A stretch of 64,000 nt of DNA, taken from Liolophura sinensis. Its lineage: Eukaryota > Mollusca > Polyplacophora > Chitonida > Chitonidae. Both the position numbers and the translations under genes were made by a program. The DNA lies in the NCBI RefSeq assembly GCF_032854445.1, contig NC_088295.1:83432644-83496643 (forward strand). The letters run 5' to 3'. Below the pieces are notes generated by a model. The model was not told the origin of the DNA. It saw only the letters and a program-made list of their open reading frames with translations, and made no database searches. Shown in pieces: positions 58,901-61,511 of this stretch; position 1 is the first letter of the stretch, and each line of letters opens with the position of its first letter.

Positions 58901-61339
58901 TTCACTCTTTCTAAGACTTTTGGTGTACTTAATATATTCTGCCAGTGTGATACATACACAAAGTCTCCCATCTGCTAGATAGGCCTTAACTCTCATATTT
59001 GGAGGATAATATCCAGGTCTGCTCTGCTTCAGGTTCGAAACAGTAAAACTAAAAGTGAGCGCACCAGTGCTTGTGTGCATACTACTTATGTCTAACAAAT
59101 GAAGGGTCTGATCTCTAACCGCAGTCATCAGAGCAATCAACATTGCCGTCTTAATGGTGAGATCTTTGAGGGAAATAAATTTAACTGGCGATAAAGTTTT
59201 AATTAACGATAGCACTTAACTGACATCCCATATTTCTTAATATCTTGGGCTAAGAGGCCGAACATTGAAAATGGCCTTCATAAATGTTATTACAAAAGGA
59301 TGTGCTCTGGCTGTGTGTCCTGTGTTACCCGCAGACTCACATTCCATTTTTGCAAGCTTAATACATATCTGAGTAATGCAAATTCCTGCTTTAGCCAGAC
59401 AAGACTGCATTGCTAGAAGCTTGCTATCCATTATTTGAGTGGCAGGTTTGAGAATGTCCCATACTATTTGGTTTTTAAATAGACACCGTGCAAGCATTTA
59501 CAATTTTCTGGTCTCAAGATGGGTTTAGTTAAGTCTTTATAATGGTCATCCTCCATTCCATTTTGAAATAATCCACTGACAAGCTTCGCCTGAGTTTCAT
59601 CTATATTTGAATCGCCTTGTTCTTTGTTTTTGGTAAACTTATTGTGTACGTGTTTGAACAAAGATGGCTGCCGCTCGGTCAGTGCTGGGGTAACTGGGTC
59701 TACCAGCACATGGTCAGACTGGTCATGGAATTTTCCTCCTCAACATCACTGGTCTGCTTACCCATGGCTGAGAGTCAGAGTCTCGTGGTAATCATGATCA
59801 TAGTCAGATCACATGGTGGCCGCTTTACAGCCCATTTCTTTGTGACTAGTGAAAATCTCAGTCAACATTTTTCTAATTTCAGCACTGTCCTCCTCGTTTT
59901 GCTTCTTAAGTCGTTTTCCCTTTTCTGTGGAAGGTTTAGATTTCCGTTCACAATGTTTTTGCACTGTAGCTGAACTACCACAAGGTTCAGGAGTGAGTGA
60001 GTGAGCGCTTGGGGTTTAACGTCGTGCTCAACAACATTTCAGTCATATGACAAAGTAGTCAGAGTGTATGTAATGTGCCTCCTTGTTGCATGACGGATTT
60101 CCACCGCTCTTTTATCTAGTGCTGCTTCACTGAGACGACTTACCGGAGGCAAGTAAGCCGACCCACCTGAGCCATGAAATGGGATACCTCAGTTGTATGA
60201 CGTAATAGAATTAATCATTAACATTTAACAATTTACACCTGGACACTCAGATCAGCTTTATTTTACTCTCACCTGTTTCACACTTGAGGCCAGTCCAAGT
60301 AGAGGGGACAGGTACAGCATAGCAATACTACAATTTAAACCTGGACACCCTGATCAGGCCTGTTTCACACCTGAGGCCATTCCAGGTAGAGGCAAAGGTA
60401 CAGCCTAACAACACTACAATTTACACCAGGACACTCAGGTCTATCTTACACTCACCTGTTTCACACCTGAGACCATTCCAGGTAAAGGCAAAGGTACAGC
60501 CTAACAACACTACAATTTACACCAGGACACTCAGTTCTATCTTACACTCACTGGCTTCACACCTGAGGCCATTCCAGGTAAAGGCAAAGGTACAGCCTAA
60601 CAACACCACAATTTACACCTGGATACTCAGTTCTATCTTACACTCACTGGCTTCACACCTGAGGCCATTCCAGGTAGAGGCAAAGGTAAAGCCTAACAAC
60701 ACCACAATTTACACCTGGACACTCAGTTCTATCTTACACTCACTGGCTTCACACCTGAGGCCATTCCAGGTAAAGGCAAAGGTACAGCCTAACAACACCA
60801 CAATTTACACCTGGACACTCAGATCAGGTCTATCCTACACTCACCTGTTTCACACCCAAGGTCACTCCAGGTAGAGGCAAAGGTACAGCCTAACAACACC
60901 ACAATTTACACCTGGACACTCAGTTCTATCTTACACTCACTGGCTTCACACCTGAGGCCATTCTAGGTAGAGGGAAAGATACAGCCTAACACCACCACAA
61001 TTTACACCTGAACACTCAGATCAGGTCTATCTTACACTTGCTCGTTTCACACCTGAGGCCAGTCCAGGTAGAGGCAAAGGTACAGCCTAACACCACCACA
61101 ATTTACACCTGAACACTCAGGTCAGGTCTATCTTACACTCACCTTTTTCACACCTGAGGCTAGTCCTGGTAGCAGGACAGGTATAGCCAAACAATACAAT
61201 TTACACCTGGACACTCAGGCTATATAACACTCACCTGTTTCACAACTGAGGCCTGTCCAGGTAGAGGGACAGCTACAATTAAAAGATTCTCCTTCATCTG
61301 TACAGTTTCCGCCATTCTGACAAGGACCTGATGCACATC
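10812..61339 (-). CDS. MUC4-like transmembrane protein (EGF-NIDO-AMOP-VWD-EGF-SEA-EGF-TM), 31 visible exons, 5' partial
   Basis: Seen: 31 minus-strand exons with GT/AG borders whose phases agree from exon to exon. The order is seven EGF modules, NIDO, AMOP, VWD, a cadherin-like linker, an EGF-like pair, two cbEGFs, SEA-like, three EGF modules, one transmembrane helix and a tail of about 100 residues ending NEYF. Summed visible coding length is 4,518 nt. Known: the NIDO-AMOP-VWD-EGF-TM order is that of MUC4 and the invertebrate mucin-like proteins, which are cell-surface adhesion or lubrication glycoproteins. Inferred: a type I membrane glycoprotein with many N-x-S/T sites. No Ser/Thr/Pro mucin repeat is visible, so such a region would have to lie upstream. 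The first visible exon starts with an acceptor in phase 1, so the start codon, signal peptide and promoter are not seen. One small SEA exon is unlocated. Confidence 0.9.
11800..12265. repeat. foldback (MITE-like) inverted repeat
   Basis: The left arm TTTTGTATGGTGGGTGTTTG, AGACCACCTTTTGGTA is matched by its complement at about 12150-12195 (CCAAAAGGTGGTCCCAAATA). Similarity extends outward through the TTTCTTTAAAGAGAAAAAG stretch. Arms are about 110 bp and the loop about 230 bp. It has no coding capacity. Confidence 0.75.
12580..13110. repeat. 27-bp minisatellite, about 19 copies
   Basis: Units of GACATACAACAGACCCAGAC plus ATGCAGT in the last intron. All six frames are largely open because the period is nine codons. 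Confidence 0.96.
13442..13622 (-). CDS. exon 30: cytoplasmic tail
   Basis: 181 nt, phase 2 to 0. It begins [20 protein letters not shown] and contains [20 protein letters not shown], then YDDLR. Seen motifs are a proline/arginine stretch and YDDL, a YxxPhi sorting-type motif. The donor is CGG|GTGAGG. Confidence 0.9.
14636..14766. repeat. 24-bp tandem repeat, about 5 copies
   Basis: Units of TGTCTGCTGGATGAAGCCTT plus CATG in the intron between exons 29 and 30. Confidence 0.9.
14767..16033. other. intron sequence, nothing recognised
   Basis: Part of the intron between exons 29 and 30. There are no repeats of note beyond short AT-rich runs. Confidence 0.5.
16034..16121 (-). CDS. exon 29: transmembrane helix
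   Basis: 88 nt, phase 1 to 2. It starts HWKK and continues [20 protein letters not shown] to ICCC, a single hydrophobic span followed by cysteines and a basic R-M-R stop-transfer patch in the next exon. This fixes a type I topology. The cysteines could be palmitoylated (inference). Confidence 0.93.
16367..16416 (-). CDS. exon 28: last EGF, second part
   Basis: 50 nt, phase 2 to 1. It reads [16 protein letters not shown] and completes the EGF with WTGPTCE. Forty-one bases of this exon recur exactly at 18935-18975. Confidence 0.92.
16982..17051 (-). CDS. exon 27: last EGF, first part
   Basis: 70 nt, phase 1 to 2. It reads [20 protein letters not shown], then FACK. Together with exon 28 it makes the juxtamembrane EGF. 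The acceptor is TTTTTAG and the donor AA|GTAAGTG. Confidence 0.92.
17485..17604 (-). CDS. exon 26: calcium-binding EGF
   Basis: 120 nt, phase 1-1. It begins [12 protein letters not shown] and contains [12 protein letters not shown], ending FEDKQCVG. The donor is TTG|GTGAGTG. Confidence 0.95.
17981..18115 (-). CDS. exon 25: EGF module
   Basis: 135 nt, phase 1-1. It begins [12 protein letters not shown] and contains [12 protein letters not shown], ending FSSSRCDG. The residues D-R-D-F replace the DxDE calcium signature, so calcium binding is doubtful. Confidence 0.93.
18665..18850 (-). mobile_element. SINE family A, head-truncated
   Basis: TTTATTTATTCCATTTGTGT at the tail, followed by the conserved body to GCCAGCATGAGCTGG; the tRNA head is absent. 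Confidence 0.88.
18935..18975 (-). pseudogene. 41-bp exact copy of exon 28 in an intron
   Basis: The 41 bases are identical to 16371-16411 and on the minus strand encode [13 protein letters not shown]. No acceptor or donor flanks the copy, so it is a dead exon fragment lying 5' of exon 25, next to a SINE. Confidence 0.92.
18976..20017. other. intron sequence, possible old repeat
   Basis: Minus-strand frames such as [20 protein letters not shown] (about 19.9 kb) look mildly protein-like but are short, frameshifted and unrecognised. This is probably a decayed element. Confidence 0.4.
20018..20065 (+). mobile_element. SINE family A, short fragment
   Basis: CCAGCAACCTGCGGATGGTC and GGTTCCCCCGGGCTGTGG only. 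Confidence 0.7.
21005..21110 (+). mobile_element. SINE family A, diverged fragment
   Basis: GCCAGCAACTTGTGAGTGAT, GGTTTCCCCCTGGTTCTGCC and GGGAAATATTCTTTTGAGTA, about 50 bp 3' of exon 24. Confidence 0.65.
21159..21307 (-). CDS. exon 24: SEA-like domain, C-terminal half
   Basis: 149 nt, phase 2 to 1. It reads [20 protein letters not shown], then [16 protein letters not shown] and [11 protein letters not shown]. The GSII stretch aligns with the G/S-V-V-V autoproteolysis turn of SEA domains. The acceptor is TTTTCCCCCAG. Confidence 0.85.
22130..22860. repeat. 45-bp minisatellite
   Basis: Units of ACAAATCTACAACACATTTA and CACAAAAGACTCCACACAAA plus GAATG. They are regular at 22190-22500 and degenerate outward to 22860. 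Confidence 0.92.
22861..24103. other. intron expected to contain the unlocated SEA exon
   Basis: Together with 21308-22130 this is where a small phase 0-to-2 exon should lie. I found no convincing candidate by eye. Confidence 0.4.
24104..24234 (-). CDS. exon 23: SEA-like domain, N-terminal half
   Basis: 131 nt, phase 1 to 0. It reads [17 protein letters not shown], then [20 protein letters not shown], the 'sl.i....y...l.d..S.ef..l' pattern of a SEA domain. The donor is GCA|GTGAGT. The next exon found (24) begins in phase 2, so one exon of length 2 mod 3 is expected between them. Confidence 0.85.
24290..25828. repeat. 62-bp minisatellite, about 25 copies
   Basis: Units of CTATCCATCAAAGCACAGGT, GATACATGCACAGATACACA and CCTCAGTATCCTCATGGAGA. 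It spans almost the whole intron between exons 22 and 23 and stops about 20 bp from the exon 22 donor. Confidence 0.96.
25848..25970 (-). CDS. exon 22: calcium-binding EGF
   Basis: 123 nt, phase 1-1. It begins [11 protein letters not shown] and contains [12 protein letters not shown], then [14 protein letters not shown]. The 62-bp minisatellite ends about 20 bp inside the intron beyond its donor (AAAG|GTATGT). Confidence 0.95.
26134..26259 (-). CDS. exon 21: calcium-binding EGF
   Basis: 126 nt, phase 1-1. It begins [11 protein letters not shown] and contains [12 protein letters not shown], then [15 protein letters not shown]. The acceptor is CTTGCAG and the donor CTG|GTAAGAC. Confidence 0.95.
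26260..27149. other. intron sequence, nothing recognised
   Basis: AT-rich intron between exons 20 and 21 without clear repeats. Confidence 0.5.
27150..27500. mobile_element. diverged SINE family A fragments in opposite orientations
   Basis: A plus-oriented tail (TGTCGTCATATCAGTGAAAT) at 27150-27265 and a minus-oriented body (GCATTATGGTTGGATGAAAC) at 27300-27500. Confidence 0.65.
27683..27868 (-). CDS. exon 20: EGF-like pair
   Basis: 186 nt, phase 1-1. It reads [19 protein letters not shown], then [20 protein letters not shown] and [14 protein letters not shown], eleven cysteines consistent with the end of one EGF and a complete second one. The 54-bp minisatellite begins only about 60 bp upstream of the acceptor. 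Confidence 0.92.
27925..28955. repeat. 54-bp minisatellite, about 19 copies
   Basis: Units of CAGTGAGCCGGGAATGTTGG and TATCACTCAGTAATGACCCC plus CTCCCAGATATCGA. Two plus frames and one minus frame are open throughout because the period is 18 codons. It lies about 60 bp upstream of the acceptor of exon 20. Variant mixtures (GATATC versus GGTATC, ATGACCCC versus ACCACACC) show dimeric and trimeric sub-blocks. Confidence 0.95.
29522..29710 (-). CDS. exon 19: cadherin-like linker, second half
   Basis: 189 nt, phase 1-1. It reads [20 protein letters not shown], then [20 protein letters not shown]. It closes the fold of exon 18 and leads into the cysteine-rich EGF-like exon. The donor is GCAG|GTGAGG. 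Confidence 0.9.
29801..30136 (-). mobile_element. SINE family B, nearly full length
   Basis: Plus-strand GAGTAAGCGCTTGGAGTTTA, TGCCTCCTTGTTGCGAGACG, GAGACGACTTACCAAAGGCA and CCCTGGATTGACCCTGGATC match the 37-kb copy. Confidence 0.85.
30280..30425 (-). mobile_element. SINE family A, head half
   Basis: Contains ACTTGAACTCACAGCGACCG (B box complement) and ACCGACTGAGTCACGGAGGC (A box complement); the tail half is missing. Confidence 0.88.
30701..30812. repeat. 28-bp perfect tandem repeat, 4 copies
   Basis: Four essentially identical units of CACAGCCAGATAACATGCAT plus CTTCGGAT in the intron between exons 18 and 19. The identity suggests recent expansion. Confidence 0.95.
30975..31133 (-). CDS. 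exon 18: cadherin-like linker, first half
   Basis: 159 nt, phase 1-1. It starts [20 protein letters not shown] and contains [14 protein letters not shown]. The PPVF and 'A.D.D' blocks resemble a cadherin or Ig-like fold; the family assignment is tentative. Confidence 0.88.
31278..31525 (-). mobile_element. SINE family A, nearly full length
   Basis: Tail TTTATTTATTTGATTGGTG at the left, body GGCCAGCATTATGGTGGGAG, and head CTAACTAACTGAG at the right. It is in the intron between exons 17 and 18. Confidence 0.9.
31700..31910. repeat. degenerate tandem repeat with TACACCTCAG
   Basis: Two to three diverged units of about 60-110 bp sharing TTTTTGAATAT and CATGTCCCTCAAGTACACCT, in the intron between exons 17 and 18. 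Confidence 0.6.
32515..32790 (-). CDS. exon 17: post-VWD region
   Basis: 276 nt, phase 1-1. Across the junction it reads [16 protein letters not shown], the W-x-V...SLF.Y signature that follows VWD in MUC4-type proteins. It then has [18 protein letters not shown], with a disulphide-likely CxxxxxxC pair. Three potential N-glycosylation sites are visible (NYS, NNT, NKT). Confidence 0.92.
32935..33597. repeat. 78-bp minisatellite, about 8 copies
   Basis: Units containing GGATGACTGGTCCAATAACA and TTGTACAAATTTTACAGGT. It is intronic, between exons 16 and 17. The plus strand is open across it only because 78 is divisible by three. Confidence 0.95.
34324..34498 (-). CDS. exon 16: VWD domain, C-terminal part
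   Basis: 175 nt, phase 0 to 1. It reads [20 protein letters not shown] and then GQASGLMAM, followed by [20 protein letters not shown]. The GLMG-like turn and 'n.dG..lp' block are those of VWD in MUC4-like proteins. The donor is TCAT|GTAAGT. Confidence 0.92.
34808..35066 (+). mobile_element. full-length tRNA-derived SINE, family A
   Basis: Head GGGGCCTCCGTTGCCCAGGT with a degenerate A box and a B-box-like GAGTTCAAATTC, then the shared body CCTACGAATGGTCGTGGGTT and an AATAAATATAT tail. It lies between exons 15 and 16. Confidence 0.9.
35691..35864 (-). CDS. exon 15: VWD domain, continued
   Basis: 174 nt, phase 0-0. It includes [20 protein letters not shown] and [17 protein letters not shown]. 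There is an NAS glycosylation site. The acceptor is TTTTTTACATAG and the donor AAG|GTATAA. Confidence 0.9.
35965..36125 (+). mobile_element. SINE family A, head-truncated
   Basis: ACAACCTGCGGATGGTCGTG to CACCAATCAAATAAATAAAT, intron between exons 14 and 15/16 region. Confidence 0.85.
36126..37024. other. intron sequence, nothing recognised
   Basis: AT-rich; no frame or repeat of note between a family A and a family B SINE. Confidence 0.5.
37025..37372 (-). mobile_element. full-length tRNA-derived SINE, family B
   Basis: Read on the minus strand it starts TGGTAGAGCATCCACTTCGG (A-box-like) with CAGGATCAATCC (B-box-like), and ends at the opposite side with complement of GAGTGAGTGCTTGGGGTTTA. 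It lies between exons 14 and 15. Confidence 0.85.
37552..37636 (-). CDS. exon 14: VWD domain, continued
   Basis: 85 nt, phase 2 to 0. It reads [19 protein letters not shown] and continues to EYVAFAMK. Joined to exon 13 it gives [16 protein letters not shown], typical of a VWD core. There is an NAT glycosylation site. Confidence 0.9.
38532..38622 (-). CDS. exon 13: VWD domain start with GDPH
   Basis: 91 nt, phase 1 to 2. It reads [20 protein letters not shown], the opening of a von Willebrand factor D domain. The GDPH tetrapeptide is the sequence at which MUC4 is cut between Asp and Pro. The acceptor is TGCTGTAG and the donor GA|GTGAGTG. Confidence 0.93.
38970..39405. repeat. 56-bp minisatellite, about 8 copies
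   Basis: Units of CCACAGTGACAGTGGGGAAT, CAGAAATGGCATGACAAAAA and AGGTTCACC in the intron between exons 12 and 13. Confidence 0.93.
39498..39895 (+). mobile_element. two tandem SINE family A copies
   Basis: One truncated copy at 39498-39640 and a longer copy at 39660-39895, both ending in CAAATAAATAAA-like tails. Confidence 0.82.
40049..40224 (-). CDS. exon 12: AMOP domain, second part
   Basis: 176 nt, phase 2 to 1. It reads [16 protein letters not shown] and later [20 protein letters not shown], with the CC...C cluster closing the AMOP domain. The acceptor is CTTTTAG. Confidence 0.9.
40813..41041 (-). CDS. exon 11: AMOP domain, first part
   Basis: 229 nt, phase 1 to 2. It contains [16 protein letters not shown] and then [20 protein letters not shown], the cysteine pattern of an AMOP domain (adhesion-associated domain of MUC4 and other proteins). 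The donor is ACAG|GTGTGT. Confidence 0.9.
41240..41790. repeat. 34-bp minisatellite
   Basis: About 16 units of AACAAACCATTTAATACTGA plus GTTTCATGTGTCTG, ending about 30 bp from the donor of exon 10. Confidence 0.95.
41817..42036 (-). CDS. exon 10: end of NIDO domain
   Basis: 220 nt, phase 0 to 1. It starts [20 protein letters not shown], the typical NIDO 'TFQvvl...viynY' strand, then [14 protein letters not shown]. It carries NLTW and NRTI glycosylation sites. The 34-bp minisatellite ends some 30 bp from its donor. Confidence 0.92.
42805..44270. repeat. 42-bp minisatellite, about 35 copies, with higher-order structure
   Basis: The unit is CTCTAACACCTAATTCCTGA plus CCACAAGTCGTACCGTAACA. The period is 14 codons, and the minus strand stays open for about 400 codons (repeat [14 protein letters not shown]). 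Blocks at about 43.12-43.35 and 43.72-43.96 kb share the same order of variants, so a multi-unit block was duplicated. The array is intronic, between exons 9 and 10. Confidence 0.95.
44380..44665 (-). mobile_element. SINE family B, strongly diverged
   Basis: CAATTTTTCAGTCCTATGA at one end and GGCGGACGCTCTAATGATTA at the other, next to the 42-bp array. Confidence 0.6.
44765..45058 (-). CDS. exon 9: NIDO domain core
   Basis: 294 nt, phase 0-0. It opens [12 protein letters not shown] and includes [17 protein letters not shown], the nidogen-type 'APFWsdiDt' block, with an NVTG glycosylation site further on. The piggyBac element lies just upstream, in the intron separating it from exon 8. Confidence 0.93.
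45157..47811 (-). mobile_element. complete piggyBac transposon with TTAA target-site duplication
   Basis: The element is 2,655 bp. It is bounded by TTAA at 45153-45156 and 47812-47815, and carries perfect 14-bp inverted termini, CCCTTTCCATGCGT at 45157-45170 and its complement at 47798-47811. Inside is one uninterrupted transposase frame. Subterminal GCGTAATT motifs occur at both ends, and two related 21-bp ACGCGT-containing palindromic repeats lie at 47738-47758 and 47781-47801. It sits in the intron between exons 8 and 9 of the host gene, in the same orientation. Confidence 0.95.
45522..47543 (-). CDS. piggyBac transposase (PGBD4-like), 673 aa, intact
   Basis: The enzyme cuts and pastes the element at TTAA sites. 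I start it at the ATG at 47543, in the strong context AACAAAATGG; the frame is open for nine codons upstream but has no earlier ATG. Residues 30-110 are an acidic, Asp/Ser/Asn-rich disordered segment, followed by an Arg/Gly-rich stretch (115-152). The catalytic triad of the family is visible: D338 in NISADES, D419 in IFADRLYNS and D523 in GGVDKCDQ. The C-terminus (633-668) has the cysteine-rich finger CxxC...CxxC...C...H expected for binding the transposon ends, and PKRGRP (601-606) is a possible nuclear signal. No stop or frameshift is present, so the copy looks young and possibly active (inference). Confidence 0.95.
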   Translation of the reverse strand: MAAPMQAACEGRKRQRYSAEQARSIISDWLDDDEYDSEDSLGSNDSANSDHGSDFEVEDQFDDDHSGGDSSQHTSDESDADNNTSFGEHTTDNGSHNSSGDNADDNTVMETQAGGVRGRPRGRARLHACRPTRDRPPVRGGQGNNRRRSGAGRANPDPVQWTDVTNDDPGSRPIPFVPDKDPGPRNIDQLLDNNAGPVEFFKLLFCEEIVNDLVTEINRYAAEKIANTPDMKRRSRLRSWKDTDNKEVYTFIGILLNMGIVQLPSVQSYWSTEWTSHVPFFAKAMNRDRFLLLYHTMLHVCSTDPNHRTRGDKIQPLVTKLVNKFQHYFVPYKNISADESMIGFKGRVIFRQYVPKKPVKWGILARTLADGETGYMCNINIYYGRDGEAEPDDNLTKTSRSVMKLIEPYLDKGYHIFADRLYNSVELAKALYNRNTYLTGTILLNRKGIPNELKGKRWKRGDRKALRCDNVMVTNWVDKRCVTLISTCYNGNETVEKQIKGRDTPVVKPNVVEKYNCYMGGVDKCDQLNQYYSFARRSLKWYKKVFFWLIELCAINSYILYKLSRNPPIPKKKLTLLVFRKQLVTGLVSLPVYDDHSPPPPKRGRPMQDAPLERLDGRLHVLGKIDDGKQRKCVVCSAKGNRSESVHYCSTCGSHPALHPAPCFGLYHTKKNY
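47816..48639. other. intron sequence, nothing recognised
   Basis: Between the right TTAA of the piggyBac element and the donor of exon 8; only short frames. Confidence 0.5.
48640..48749 (-). CDS. exon 8: start of NIDO domain
   Basis: 110 nt, phase 1 in and phase 0 out. It ends with [15 protein letters not shown], which joins in frame to [11 protein letters not shown] in exon 9 to make the NIDO entry strand (hydrophobic F/V followed by NGYL). The donor is TTT|GTGAGT. Confidence 0.88.
48835..50125. repeat. about 70-bp minisatellite filling the exon 7-8 intron
   Basis: About 18 units containing ACCAGAGTCTCAGGCTGTAC and TGGCTGTTCCATCCACCACA. The array occupies roughly 90% of the 1.43-kb intron 48750-50178. 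Segments at 49160-49360 and 49438-49638 are nearly identical, which shows a 278-bp higher-order unit of four monomers. Confidence 0.95.
50179..50301 (-). CDS. exon 7: calcium-binding EGF
   Basis: 123 nt, phase 1-1. It begins [12 protein letters not shown] and contains [12 protein letters not shown], ending HGDGQKCT. The donor (ACCA|GTCAGTG) is weaker than at other EGF exons. It is the last EGF before the NIDO domain. Confidence 0.9.
50405..51765. repeat. 51-bp minisatellite with poly-C tracts, split by a SINE
   Basis: About 21 units of GTGTGCTTTTTCCTCTG, TGTACAATGTGCCATTCTGT and ACACC, with C-runs of up to about 14 at 50.42, 51.00 and 51.34 kb. A full-length SINE interrupts it at 51077-51340, so the array predates that insertion. 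Confidence 0.95.
51077..51340 (-). mobile_element. full-length tRNA-derived SINE, family A
   Basis: On the minus strand it begins with a tRNA-like head: A box TGGCTCAGTTGG and B box GAGTTCAAGTCC. A conserved body follows (GGCCGTACGTGGGAAGGTCT, ACCATAATGCTGGCCGTTGT), and it ends in a TAAA-type tail. It is inserted within the 51-bp array. Confidence 0.92.
51780..51960 (-). mobile_element. SINE family A, internally deleted
   Basis: TTTATTCATCTGATTTGTGT tail, GCCAGCATTATGGTGGGG body, and a shortened head ending AGACACAGAGGCCC. Confidence 0.82.
52564..52626 (-). repeat. 32-bp tandem duplication covering the exon 6 donor
   Basis: AAATTACATGTGAG(A/C)CACTCACCAGTTTCAC occurs twice with a 32-bp offset. 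Each copy carries the exon end plus GTGAGTG. It is a two-copy version of the process that seems to have built the satellite beside exon 1. Confidence 0.93.
52618..52734 (-). CDS. exon 6: EGF module with duplicated donor region
   Basis: 117 nt, phase 1-1. It begins [16 protein letters not shown] and ends [13 protein letters not shown], the spacing of a laminin/Notch-type EGF. The last bases of the exon plus the donor and 20-odd intron bases are tandemly duplicated (32-bp period), giving a second GAAACTG|GTGAGTG at 52588/52587. Use of the distal donor would add 32 nt and shift the frame, so the proximal donor is the functional one by inference. Confidence 0.92.
52735..53357. other. intron sequence, nothing recognised
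   Basis: Between exons 5 and 6; no repeat or frame of interest. Confidence 0.5.
53358..53483 (-). CDS. exon 5: calcium-binding EGF
   Basis: 126 nt, phase 1-1. It begins [13 protein letters not shown] and contains [12 protein letters not shown], then [13 protein letters not shown]. The acceptor is TTTCAG|ATATAAATG and the donor TTG|GTAAGC. Confidence 0.95.
53484..54416. other. intron sequence, nothing recognised
   Basis: Between exons 4 and 5; no repeat or frame of interest. Confidence 0.5.
54417..54542 (-). CDS. exon 4: calcium-binding EGF
   Basis: 126 nt, phase 1-1. It begins [13 protein letters not shown] and contains [12 protein letters not shown], followed by [13 protein letters not shown]. 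The donor is GAAG|GTATGT. Confidence 0.95.
54640..55260. repeat. 18-bp imperfect minisatellite
   Basis: Degenerate CTCCTCCACAGAAGAA-type units in the intron between exons 3 and 4. On the minus strand they give Glu-rich hexapeptides such as [12 protein letters not shown] and YRVEEC. It lies within an intron and has no splice sites of its own. Confidence 0.85.
55557..55688 (-). CDS. exon 3: calcium-binding EGF
   Basis: 132 nt, phase 1-1. It begins [13 protein letters not shown] and contains [12 protein letters not shown], a calcium-binding EGF with an N-glycosylation site in NGS. The acceptor is TTTTTCACAG and the donor GAAG|GTAAGA. Confidence 0.95.
56195..56340 (+). mobile_element. SINE family A, tail half, next to exon 2
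   Basis: CAGCAACCTGAAAATGGTCG to ACATCAATGAAATAACATAA; its end lies about 20 bp from the donor of exon 2. Confidence 0.8.
56358..56480 (-). CDS. exon 2: calcium-binding EGF
   Basis: 123 nt, phase 1-1. It starts with the calcium-binding motif DVNEC and has the hydroxylation-type pattern [10 protein letters not shown] (C-x-N-x4-Y-x-C). The acceptor is TTTCAG|ATG and the donor is GAAG|GTGAGAA. The intron upstream (to 61234) holds the 51-bp array, the recombinase relic and the 96-bp satellite. Confidence 0.95.
56740..58130. repeat. 51-bp minisatellite, about 27 copies
   Basis: The unit contains CTGGTCAAGTCGCATGATTG and TGACAGCAAATCTATA. The period is 17 codons, so both strands stay open for hundreds of codons, but the translation is a pure repeat and the array is intronic (between exons 1 and 2). 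No protein is inferred. Confidence 0.95.
58618..59960 (-). pseudogene. decayed tyrosine-recombinase element (DIRS/Crypton-like)
   Basis: Read on the minus strand, fragments of one protein lie in at least four successive frames. First comes [13 protein letters not shown] near 59.91 kb. Next is [16 protein letters not shown] (to 59464), then [20 protein letters not shown] (59.46-59.24 kb). The recombinase domain follows (59.2-58.75 kb), with Arg in [12 protein letters not shown] and H-x-x-R in KPHFVRAT. After another 1-nt shift near 58755 the frame continues [20 protein letters not shown] to a TAA at 58618. All four catalytic-type positions (R, HxxR, W, Y) remain recognisable, but the frameshifts make it a dead copy. 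No terminal repeats were identified, so the element class is tentative. Confidence 0.75.
59993..60180 (-). mobile_element. SINE family B, truncated
   Basis: GAGTGAGTGAGTGAGCGCTT to GAGACGACTTACCGGAGGCA, lacking the tRNA-like end. It separates the recombinase relic from the 96-bp satellite. Confidence 0.85.
60260..61235 (-). repeat. 96-bp satellite derived from the exon 1 donor end
   Basis: About ten units of roughly 96 bp run up to exon 1. On the minus strand a consensus unit reads TGTACCTTTGCC, TCTACCTGG, AATGGCCTCAGG, TGTGAAACAG and then GTGAGTG. This parallels the exon 1 end, which translates [15 protein letters not shown] against [15 protein letters not shown] in the repeat. Perfect GAAACAG|GTGAGTG copies occur at about 60455 and 60844; other units have GCCA|GTGAGTG, and two have lost the GT. 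Confidence 0.9.
61235..61339 (-). CDS. exon 1 (first visible): EGF module
   Basis: 105 nt, phase 1-1. It reads [16 protein letters not shown] and then [15 protein letters not shown], with six cysteines in EGF spacing and no calcium-binding DxDE signature. The acceptor is TTTCAG before GATGTGC and the donor is CAG|GTGAGTG. This donor end is the apparent source of the adjacent 96-bp satellite. Confidence 0.9.
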
Positions 61340-61511
61340 CTGAAACTGACATAATGCAGGTAAAAATTATTTATGAATAGAAACTATATCTGACTTCACT
61401 ACCAGTGTATCATACTGTACCAGTTTGCAAGTAAACTAAAGACTGGGTTTGGGACCGGAAAAAACTGGACAGAGCATGTGAAACACAGGTACAGTACATC
61501 CAGATCCTAAT

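Noticed and set aside
59617-59973. 118-codon plus-strand frame
   Set aside because: Antisense of the recombinase relic.
22130-61235. Regularly spaced repeats that might suggest CRISPR arrays
   Set aside because: Units are contiguous without unique spacers, and the window is clearly animal DNA.
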